The position numbers and the translations under genes were made by a program. The notes under the pieces were generated by a model. The model did not search any database and was not told the DNA's origin. It worked only from the letters and a program-made list of their open reading frames with translations. DNA of 64,000 bases. Source: Lachnospiraceae bacterium. GTDB taxonomy: Bacteria; Bacillota; Clostridia; Lachnospirales; Lachnospiraceae. The stretch is taken from assembly GCA_017553505.1 (NCBI GenBank), contig JAFZLD010000026.1, positions 1 through 64,000 on the forward strand. The letters run 5' to 3'. The first letter of the stretch is position 1, and the number at the start of each line of letters is the position of its first letter. This document shows positions 8,310 through 15,655 of the stretch, one piece after another.

Positions 8310-9305
8310 TTATCTTGTGCCTTTGTCGTAAGGAATACCTTCCGCCTTGGGCGCTCTTGAATGTTTGGATGTAAGAATCAATACAATCATTGTAACTACG
8401 TAAGGAAGCATCAGGTAGATGTATTCGCTCGAGTTAACGTTCTTAAAGCTAGGTAAGAACGGAATACTGTCGCTGTAGGAACCGATAATCTTAAAGAGTG
8501 CAAAGAAAAGTGATGCACCTAAGATTGTGAAAGGCTTCCAGTTACCGAAGATCATAACTGCGAGAGCTAAGAAACCGTAACCAGCTACAGATGACTGGAA
8601 TCCGCTTCCGGCCGCAACTGTGAATGCAAGACCGCCGATACCGCCGAGGCATCCGGAAATGATAACGCCTGCGTATCTCATCTTGAATACGTTGATACCT
8701 ACAGAGTCCGCTGCCTGAGGATGTTCACCGCAGGAACGAAGTCTTAATCCGAAACGGGTCTTGTACATAAGTACGTATGCACAGATAAAGAGGATTACCG
8801 CAACAATTGTTGTAAGGTAGAAGCTCTTAAAAATCAGGTTCTGGAAGAAGGTGTCTGCCTTCTCGATTCCGAAGTTCTCCTGAGTGATACGTGTCCAGGT
8901 AGGAATAAGGATTGTGGTCTGACCCTGTCCCTGAACTGCCCATGTAAGAACGATTGCAAATGCGGGAGCCAACATGTTAAGTGCGGTACCGCCGATGGTC
9001 TGGTCCGCTCTTAAGTTGATGGATGCAAAAGCAAGGAGTAATGAGAACACTGCTCCGGAAGCCGCCGCAACAAGGATAGCGATAAACATTCCAAGCTGAG
9101 GATGTGTAGTTCCGAATCCTGCCTTATCAAGTCCCACAAGAGTAAGACAGCTGCAAAGTGCTCCGACAATCATGATACCTTCAAGTGCGATGTTGATGAC
9201 ACCGCTTCGCTCGGAGAACATACCGCCGAGTGCTACAAGAAGAAGGGGTACTGCGAAAAGAATGGTGGCGCCGATAATATCGGCCAATATTGATGTCCAG
9301 CTCAT
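8310..9305 (-). CDS. nupQ: Nucleoside ABC transporter permease, NupQ-like
   Basis: One of two membrane subunits of a BMP-type ABC importer for purine nucleosides. The 331 residues form about 8-10 hydrophobic helices. Family features include RSGVINIALEGIMIVGA near residue 33, the coupling region RLRSCGEHPQAADSVGINV near residue 188, and SGCLGGIGGLAF. The ATG overlaps the nupP stop in a TAATG junction (9303-9307), and AAAGGAGG lies upstream, so translation is coupled. The gene ends the operon before a strong terminator. Assignment is by family resemblance to the Bacillus guanosine transporter; the exact substrate is inferred. Confidence 0.88.
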   Translation of the reverse strand: MSWTSILADIIGATILFAVPLLLVALGGMFSERSGVINIALEGIMIVGALCSCLTLVGLDKAGFGTTHPQLGMFIAILVAAASGAVFSLLLAFASINLRADQTIGGTALNMLAPAFAIVLTWAVQGQGQTTILIPTWTRITQENFGIEKADTFFQNLIFKSFYLTTIVAVILFICAYVLMYKTRFGLRLRSCGEHPQAADSVGINVFKMRYAGVIISGCLGGIGGLAFTVAAGSGFQSSVAGYGFLALAVMIFGNWKPFTILGASLFFALFKIIGSYSDSIPFLPSFKNVNSSEYIYLMLPYVVTMIVLILTSKHSRAPKAEGIPYDKGTR

Positions 9306-10480
9306 TATTCGTTACCTCCTTTCTCTTCTGTGGGTGCGGCTTCAGTCGTCTTAACGGGTGCAGGTTCCGGTGGTGTAGGTGCCTTGTCCTCCGCGTTAAC
9401 GTTGCTTGTGTCGGTCTTAATGAATTTACCGAGGATGTTCTTAACAAGAAGTGAGAACGCGCTCAGGTAAATGATAACTGCGATAATGATGTCGATGATT
9501 TCCTTGGCATATTCGGGCTGAAGGGCTTCGCCGCCGACCTGAATGTAGGAAATAAACAATGCCGCAAAGATAATACCGATGGGGCTTGATGCACCAAGGA
9601 GTGCAACGGGGATACCGTTAAAGCCCATGGTAAGAAGTGACTTAACGATGGTGTACTGAGCGGTTCCGCTTAAGTAGTAGATGCCGCCGCCGATACCTGC
9701 AAGGGCACCGGAAATAACCATTGAAAGCACGATGTTACGCTTAGCGTTGATGCCGGCGTAAATACTTGCGTCTTTGTTAAAGCCGCAGGCTTTAAGTTCG
9801 TAACCGAATGTTCTCTTCTCTAAGATGATGTAGATTACAACCGCAATAATGATTGCGATGAAAATCGAGATATTCATGTAGTTGGAGTGGAACAATTCGT
9901 TAAGGCCAAGCTTCGGAATGATAGCCGAGGGATTGGCTGATGCAAGTGCAGCGGTACGGTCCTTATTGGATGCGCCCCAGTGATCTGCAAGCATTACAGG
10001 CATGTTGTTAAGAAGCAAGTTCACCATGAAGAGGCCGAGCCAGTTAAACATGATGGATGTAATAACTTCGTTAACGTTAAAGAGTGCCTTACAAATACCG
10101 GGTATAAAGCCCCAAATTGCTCCGCCGATCATAGCGGCAAGGAGGCATACCCACCAAGGCATCTGGAACTGAATACCGAATACGAGTGCCATGAAAGCAC
10201 CTACGGTATACTGTCCTGTGGCACCGATGTTGAAAAGGCCTGTCTTAAAAGCAAAGCCTACGGAAAGACCCGTCATAATAAGGGGTGCCGCCTGATACAA
10301 TACCTTCGCAAACTTGTCGGAACTTGAGAAGCCCTTTGATACAATGCTTCCTAAGCCGCCGACAGCGTATGCGGGATTAAATACTATAAGCAAAATAAAA
10401 CCGATTAACAGGCCGACTACAATCGAAATAACCGAAGCAAGAACGGTTATGAAGCCTTTACTCTTGAAATAATTCTTCAT
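9305..10480 (-). CDS. nupP: Nucleoside ABC transporter permease, NupP-like
   Basis: Second membrane subunit of the nucleoside importer. I take the start at the ATG at 10480 (MKNYFKSKGFITVLAS) because AAGGAGG lies 9 bases before it. A longer reading from 10528 would overlap nupO and has no ribosome site. The 391 residues contain about 9 membrane helices, FNIGATGQYTVGAFMALVFG near residue 80, and the coupling segment ELKACGFNKDASIYAGINA. A Pro/Ala/Glu-rich cytoplasmic tail of about 35 residues follows the last helix. It starts 1 base after nupO ends. Confidence 0.88.
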   Translation of the reverse strand: MKNYFKSKGFITVLASVISIVVGLLIGFILLIVFNPAYAVGGLGSIVSKGFSSSDKFAKVLYQAAPLIMTGLSVGFAFKTGLFNIGATGQYTVGAFMALVFGIQFQMPWWVCLLAAMIGGAIWGFIPGICKALFNVNEVITSIMFNWLGLFMVNLLLNNMPVMLADHWGASNKDRTAALASANPSAIIPKLGLNELFHSNYMNISIFIAIIIAVVIYIILEKRTFGYELKACGFNKDASIYAGINAKRNIVLSMVISGALAGIGGGIYYLSGTAQYTIVKSLLTMGFNGIPVALLGASSPIGIIFAALFISYIQVGGEALQPEYAKEIIDIIIAVIIYLSAFSLLVKNILGKFIKTDTSNVNAEDKAPTPPEPAPVKTTEAAPTEEKGGNE

Positions 10481-10481
10481 G

Positions 10482-12032
10482 TTAAGCTTCCTCCTTCTTA
10501 CTGTCATGTCCGTCCTGTCTCTTGGCACCGGCCATGTAAAGACCGAGTTCCTGAACGGTTACTGTCTTGGGATCGAACTCTCCCACTATCTCGCCTTCAT
10601 ACATAACGAGAATTCTGTCGCTGACATTCATAACTTCGTCAAGTTCAAGGGAAACAAGAAGAACTGCCTTGCCTTCGTCACGTTCCTTGACCAACTGTTT
10701 ATGAATATATTCAATAGCTCCGACGTCAAGTCCGCGGGTAGGCTGAACTGCGATAAGGAGCTTGGGATCCTTACTGATCTCGCGTGCGATGATAGCCTTC
10801 TGCTGGTTACCGCCTGACATGCTGCGGGCTGTGGTGATGGGACCCTGACCGCTTCTTACGTCAAACTGGTCGATAAGCTTCTCGGCATATTCACGCACTG
10901 CCTGTTGCTTGATAAATCCGTTGTGCTGGAACTGAGGCTCCCAGTACTGCTGAAGCACCATGTTCTGCTCCAGGGAATAATCAAGTACAAGTCCGTGTTT
11001 GTGTCTGTCCTCGGGAATATGGCTGATACCCATGATGGACTTTTCACGAATGGTAGCATTGGTGATGTCCTTACCAAGGAGCTCGATGCGTCCTGAAGAC
11101 ATCTTGGTAAGACCGGTAATACCCTGTACAAACTCGGTCTGACCGTTACCTTCGATACCTGCAAGACATACTATCTCACCTGCGCGTACTTCAAAGGAAA
11201 CATCGTTAACAGCGTTCTTCTTATGGAGCTTGGAAGGAACGGTAACGTGCTCAGCTTTAAATACGGTCTCGCCGGGCTTACAATCGCACTTGTCTACCTT
11301 GAAGTTAACGTTACGGCCTACCATCATCTTGGAAAGCTCTTCCTTGGTGGTGTCGGCTACGTTAACGGTACCCATGTACTTACCCTTTCTAAGTACGGTA
11401 CAACGGTCGGCAACTGCCATGATTTCGTTAAGTTTGTGTGTGATAAAAAGAATGGACTTACCCTCAGCCTTGAAGCCTCTCATGATTTCCATGAGCTCAT
11501 CAATTTCCTGAGGAGTAAGAACTGCGGTAGGCTCGTCAAAGATTAAGATTTCGTTCTCACGATAAAGCATCTTCAAAATCTCGACACGCTGCTGCATGCC
11601 TACCGATATATCTTCGATAAGGGCATCGGGATCGACCTTAAGCCCGTATTTTTCGCTTAATTCAAGTACTTTCGCACGAGCTTCTTTCTTTTGCAAAAAG
11701 CCCATTTTATTAGGTTCAACGCCCAGAATAATGTTGTCAAGCACTGAAAAGCACTCAACAAGTTTAAAATGCTGGTGAACCATACCGATATGAAGTGCAT
11801 TGGCGTCATTGGGGTCGTTAATCTTGACCACTTCGCCGTTTTTCTTAATACATCCTTCTTCAGGCTGGTAGAGTCCGAAAAGAACGCTCATAAGCGTGGA
11901 CTTACCGGCGCCGTTCTCCCCAAGCAGAGCATGAACTTCACCTTTTTTAAGCTGAAGCGTAATGTTGTCATTGGCCACAATGCCCGGGAATCTCTTGGTG
12001 ATGTTCAGCATCTCAATTACATAATCGCTCAT
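10482..12032 (-). CDS. nupO: Nucleoside ABC transporter ATPase, two ABC domains
   Basis: The 516-residue ATPase subunit carries two fused nucleotide-binding domains, as in the RbsA/NupO class. Domain 1 has Walker A GENGAGKST (residues 38-46), a degenerate signature (ISVGMQQRVEI) and Walker B ILIFDEPTAVL. Domain 2 has the poorly conserved A loop GIEGNGQTE, signature SMSGGNQQKAIIA and Walker B LLIAVQPTRGLD. The asymmetry is typical for this class. It sits downstream of the binding-protein gene and separated from it by an attenuator-like hairpin. AGAGG precedes the ATG. Confidence 0.92.
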   Translation of the reverse strand: MSDYVIEMLNITKRFPGIVANDNITLQLKKGEVHALLGENGAGKSTLMSVLFGLYQPEEGCIKKNGEVVKINDPNDANALHIGMVHQHFKLVECFSVLDNIILGVEPNKMGFLQKKEARAKVLELSEKYGLKVDPDALIEDISVGMQQRVEILKMLYRENEILIFDEPTAVLTPQEIDELMEIMRGFKAEGKSILFITHKLNEIMAVADRCTVLRKGKYMGTVNVADTTKEELSKMMVGRNVNFKVDKCDCKPGETVFKAEHVTVPSKLHKKNAVNDVSFEVRAGEIVCLAGIEGNGQTEFVQGITGLTKMSSGRIELLGKDITNATIREKSIMGISHIPEDRHKHGLVLDYSLEQNMVLQQYWEPQFQHNGFIKQQAVREYAEKLIDQFDVRSGQGPITTARSMSGGNQQKAIIAREISKDPKLLIAVQPTRGLDVGAIEYIHKQLVKERDEGKAVLLVSLELDEVMNVSDRILVMYEGEIVGEFDPKTVTVQELGLYMAGAKRQDGHDSKKEEA

Positions 12033-12046
12033 ACATACCTCTTTTG

Positions 12047-12090
12047 GAAAAAAGGAGGATGCCGCATTAGCAATGGTGCAACATCCTCCT
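12047..12090 (-). terminator. Intercistronic terminator/attenuator between nupN and nupO
   Basis: Minus strand: AGGAGGATG pairs with CATCCTCCT across a 20-base loop, and the stem runs into TTTTTT. It lies between the binding-protein stop (12118) and the nupO start (12032). No other promoter is obvious before nupO, so it probably acts as a leaky terminator that gives more binding protein than transporter. Confidence 0.75.
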
Positions 12091-12117
12091 CGTGATTTAC
12101 TTAGATCTTAGAAAGGA

Positions 12118-13191
12118 TTACTCCTGATAATCTACAGTAATTGCAACTGCGGGAGCTGCGTCTGTAGAGTTGGAAATAGAAATCTCACCGTTCTTAACCT
12201 TTTCGAATAAGGTCTTGTATTCATCAACAGTGAAGTTCTTCATGGACCATGTTGCGGTAGGAAGACCTACACAACCTTCAACAGCACCGAGTACGGAAGT
12301 CTTTCCGCCAAGGTCTGCGGGCCACTTGCCACCGTTAGCATAAAGATCGGTAAGTGCAAGTACAACAGAGTTAGCAAGTTCCTTCATAGCAGAAGTAATG
12401 ATTGTTGTAGATTCTGCGGACTGGTCAACGTCAACGCCGATAACCTTAGCGCCTGCTGCTTCAGCAGCTGCAGTACATGAAAGGTAGATACCGCCACCAC
12501 AGGAGAATACTACTTCTGTGCCTGCTGTGTACCAACCGGACATCTTGGTCTTGATATCATCGCTGGGAGCGAATCCACCACAGTACCAGTACTTAATGGA
12601 AACGTCGCCTTCTACGCCAAGTTCCTTGGCTGCATCGTTAGCGCCCTGAACGAAGCCGTAGCCGTAACGGATAACTGCGGGAACAGCCATACCGCCTAAG
12701 AAGCCGAGGCTTCTGTAACCTTCTTTAACTGCTGCATAACCTGCAAGGTAGCCGGCCTGCTCTTCTTTGTAAAGAATGTTGTGAGTGTTGTCAGCGGTCT
12801 TGTAAACGGAGTAGTCTGCTGTATGAGGCTCACCATCAAGAAGTAAGAACTGTACATCAGCGTACTGATCCTGTACTTCGTAGATAGCATCTTCGAATAA
12901 GTAACCGGGACATACAACAACCTTTGCTCCCTTGTCGATAGCCTGCTTGATGGTCTCAACACGAGCTTCGGTGGAGTCTTCTGAAGGACGATAGTAGTTG
13001 TAAGTCTTCTTGTTCTTCTCAGCGTACTCCTTAACACCTTCCCAAGCGCCCTGGTTAAAGGACTTGTCATCGATGTTACCTACGTCGGTAACAAGAGCGA
13101 TTTCGTAGGTGTCAGCCTTCTTAGCGCCACAACCGGTGCAAAGAGAAGCAACCATCACTAACGCAAGCATAAGTGATAAAAATTTTTTCAT
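12118..13191 (-). CDS. nupN: BMP-family nucleoside-binding lipoprotein
   Basis: Extracellular substrate-binding lipoprotein for the importer encoded downstream. The 357 residues begin with a lipoprotein signal peptide ending in LCTGC (modified Cys21), followed by the BMP fold. Hallmarks are ALVTDVGNIDDKSFNQGAWEG near residue 31, VVCPGYLFEDAI, LGFLGGMAVPAVIRYGYGF near residue 157, and VVFSCGGGIYLS followed by KVIGVDVDQS. Members of this family bind purine nucleosides or related ligands. It starts 9 bases after GGGAGG and is preceded by a clear promoter with a 5' hairpin. Confidence 0.93.
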   Translation of the reverse strand: MKKFLSLMLALVMVASLCTGCGAKKADTYEIALVTDVGNIDDKSFNQGAWEGVKEYAEKNKKTYNYYRPSEDSTEARVETIKQAIDKGAKVVVCPGYLFEDAIYEVQDQYADVQFLLLDGEPHTADYSVYKTADNTHNILYKEEQAGYLAGYAAVKEGYRSLGFLGGMAVPAVIRYGYGFVQGANDAAKELGVEGDVSIKYWYCGGFAPSDDIKTKMSGWYTAGTEVVFSCGGGIYLSCTAAAEAAGAKVIGVDVDQSAESTTIITSAMKELANSVVLALTDLYANGGKWPADLGGKTSVLGAVEGCVGLPTATWSMKNFTVDEYKTLFEKVKNGEISISNSTDAAPAVAITVDYQE

Positions 13192-13218
13192 TTAAGTGTT
13201 CCTCCCACTAAAAGTTTG

Positions 13219-13244
13219 GCGCGTGGACAGTTTTATCCACGCGC
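13219..13244 (-). other. 5'-end hairpin of the nupN transcript
   Basis: GCGCGTGGA and TCCACGCGC form a perfect 9-bp stem with an 8-base loop. On the minus strand it begins about 4 bases after the -10 box, so it would lie at the very 5' end of the mRNA. It is not followed by a T-run on that strand. A stabilising 5' stem-loop is the simplest reading; a protein-binding site is possible. Confidence 0.6.
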
Positions 13245-13248
13245 TTTG

Positions 13249-13277
13249 ATTATAGCATCATTATTCTGAGATTACAA
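13249..13277 (-). promoter_or_regulatory. Promoter of the nup operon
   Basis: Minus strand: -35 TTGTAA (13272-13277), exact 17-base spacer, perfect -10 TATAAT (13249-13254). An ACATGT-N8-ACATGT repeat lies upstream at 13298-13317 and could bind a regulator. I looked for a purine riboswitch between the promoter and the gene and did not see its conserved core. Confidence 0.7.
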
Positions 13278-13387
13278 CTACATATTGCGTTTTGATGACA
13301 TGTTTTTTCCTACATGTTGTATGTTATGTCTACCTCGCACCACATGTTCTTGTAGATACATTTCCGAAACTGTACGAAATATAGTTG

Positions 13388-15616
13388 TTAACGGGATTCT
13401 TCGAGGTACAAATTTACGCGTTTCTGAAGTATTTTAACGGTCTCTTCAAGCGTTTTTTCTCCGACAAAATAATACGACACTTCCTCCTCGATTATGTCCC
13501 AGATTTTAGCATCAAGTTCCGGGGTGGCTATCGCCTGCTCCATCATATCTATGATGATATTCCCGTCTGCCTCTGTCATGTAGGTAGGAATCTTCAACCC
13601 CCGATATGTGAATGCACTGTCTTCTTTGGAATATGCCCATGAATCATGAATACCGGTTTTGAATGCATCCCTATTTACTCTGTATTCTAATCCCGATGAA
13701 TAATCTTTAGCATCAAGGAAGCCTTTCAATAATTCCCACGCTTCTTCTTTGTGGGTACTCATTGTACTGATGGCAAAGCAACCTGAAGGCGAAATATAGA
13801 AATGGCTCCCGCTCGACGATTCTATTTTATAAAACCTTGCCTTATTCCCAAATGCCCCCCTGTCAAGCAGAAAGTTTAAAACGCCTGTATGTGAGGCAAA
13901 CCTGAACTTTGCATTTCCCTCCATAATCTCAGCGTATGCATTGTAACTTCTTTGTTGCTCCTCCGTCCAACTCGGAAAGGTCCCGGCAAAAGCAAGAAGC
14001 CTCTCAAACTCTTCCGTTTCGAAATCATACACGCCCTCACGGCCGCCCAGAAACATCGTATAATCCGTTCTTAAGAACCTCGTAAATACACTGTCACAGT
14101 ATCCCGTAGCAATAAACGGTATATCTTTATACCGCTCTCTGGCACTGACAATATCATCAAAACTCAGGGCTTCCTTATTACCGAATACATCCTTATCTGC
14201 CACATAGCTTTCAAGGTACACCTTGCTCGTAAGTGCATACAATTTGTCTCCTTCTTTTAACGCCATGAGGCCGTTTTCATAATACTTGCTTATGTCAAAA
14301 GAAGAATCGCTTTGAATATACGGCAAGAGGTTTTCAAAAAGACCTTTCTCCGAATATTTGCGTATCGGTATTCCATCAAGAACCCATACATCATACGCCG
14401 CGCCGTTTATAATATCCGCATCTATTGCTTCCAATACTTCATTGAAATTGCCATGTTTCTCGTCATATGACTTTATATTGATTCTTATTTCGGGATGAGC
14501 AAGCTTATAATCGTTAATAACTTCCCGCAAATCCGAATTCATATAAAGGCAGGCAATCCTTATCTCGTCGGCCTGCGGAGCATTTTCTTTGGAATAACGT
14601 CTGATGTCATCTACAAACGGCACAAGCACGCTTACACTCTGACCACCTACAGCAACCTCGCTCTTCTTGCTAAAGCAGATATGAATGTCACCGGCATCAT
14701 CCCTATATATGGTGCTTTCCGCAACATTGCTTAAACCTACATCGATATAGTCAAAAAGAGCAGTTACCTCCAGAGACTTTAAGTCTACACTTTTAAGTGA
14801 ATGTCCCGTACTTACCAACAGCTCGCCTTCTGCTCCCGCATATACTTCGGATGCCGAAGGGATATTCAGAATATTTTCCTTTACCTTATCGGAACCTGCG
14901 TCATAACTTGACATATTACCTGACAGAAAATCCACAAAGTAAATCAATCCGTCCGGTCCGACGCATCCGCTGTTATACCCTGCATTCAAAAGAACTTTTT
15001 TGAACCCGAGTTCATTATCAAGCAACGTCACAACACCGTCAGTAATCAGGTATAAATTGCCGTCATCGCTTACTATCCTTACAATAGACGGGTCTTCCAC
15101 AGGGATTTGTGACATGCCTTTTAAAGGCCTCTGCGTAATTACCGTGCCATCCTTGGAACATCTCGTAAGAATTATCTCTGAATCATCGCCCTGAAACTCG
15201 TATGCAAGAAAAATATAATCATCCGCAAGCGTTACCGCCGAAGAAATGTATAACACATCAGCCCACTCGCCAAGCTTCAGAGGCTCCCCCTCCAGCTCCC
15301 CGGTAGCAGGATTTATCGGCAAAAGAATGCTGTGATTTCTGCCTTCTTCTTTGTCAATTTCATCCTGAGTAAAATAAAGGATTCCATCTTTTGCGAACAC
15401 AAAATTGGCCCGTATTTCATCAAACTCTCCGGTGAGTTTCCTGATACTGCCGATATAGACTCCATCATCCTCAAGCGTCGACTCTTCCACACTTATCTGC
15501 ACCGGTATCTTATCTTCGCTTGCGATGCTAACCTGTTCTTTAGCTCCACAACCGCCAAGGCTCAATATTCCGAGTACTGCTGCCGTGACTAGGATAAACC
15601 GCTTTACACGCTTCAT
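13388..15616 (-). CDS. Lipoprotein: beta-propeller-like domain fused to solute-binding domain
   Basis: Predicted surface lipoprotein of 742 residues. The signal peptide ends in LGGC. Residues about 55-345 are repeats of short beta-strand blocks (for example VGPDGLIYFVDFLSGN and AGAEGELLVSTGHSLKSVD) ending at ALFDYIDVG, consistent with a beta-propeller. Residues about 352-742 resemble family 1 extracellular solute-binding proteins, with NDYKLAHPEIRINIKSYD, EGDKLYALTSKVYLES and KEEAWELLKGFL. The ATG at 15616 is 9 bases from GGGG and is preferred to the adjacent TTG. No permease or ATPase is adjacent, so it may sense or deliver a ligand to a remote system. It is about 40 bases downstream of its paralogue and probably cotranscribed. 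Confidence 0.78.
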   Translation of the reverse strand: MKRVKRFILVTAAVLGILSLGGCGAKEQVSIASEDKIPVQISVEESTLEDDGVYIGSIRKLTGEFDEIRANFVFAKDGILYFTQDEIDKEEGRNHSILLPINPATGELEGEPLKLGEWADVLYISSAVTLADDYIFLAYEFQGDDSEIILTRCSKDGTVITQRPLKGMSQIPVEDPSIVRIVSDDGNLYLITDGVVTLLDNELGFKKVLLNAGYNSGCVGPDGLIYFVDFLSGNMSSYDAGSDKVKENILNIPSASEVYAGAEGELLVSTGHSLKSVDLKSLEVTALFDYIDVGLSNVAESTIYRDDAGDIHICFSKKSEVAVGGQSVSVLVPFVDDIRRYSKENAPQADEIRIACLYMNSDLREVINDYKLAHPEIRINIKSYDEKHGNFNEVLEAIDADIINGAAYDVWVLDGIPIRKYSEKGLFENLLPYIQSDSSFDISKYYENGLMALKEGDKLYALTSKVYLESYVADKDVFGNKEALSFDDIVSARERYKDIPFIATGYCDSVFTRFLRTDYTMFLGGREGVYDFETEEFERLLAFAGTFPSWTEEQQRSYNAYAEIMEGNAKFRFASHTGVLNFLLDRGAFGNKARFYKIESSSGSHFYISPSGCFAISTMSTHKEEAWELLKGFLDAKDYSSGLEYRVNRDAFKTGIHDSWAYSKEDSAFTYRGLKIPTYMTEADGNIIIDMMEQAIATPELDAKIWDIIEEEVSYYFVGEKTLEETVKILQKRVNLYLEESR

Positions 15617-15655
15617 CAATGCATACCCCTTAAATAATAGTCTATCTATATCTTA

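Noticed and set aside
10481-10528. Longer N-terminus of the NupP-like permease
   Set aside because: It would overlap nupO and is basic and non-homologous; AAGGAGG supports the ATG at 10480.
13192-13387. Purine riboswitch upstream of the nucleoside transporter
   Set aside because: The leader after the predicted promoter is only about 50 bases and contains a single hairpin. The conserved purine-aptamer core is not seen.
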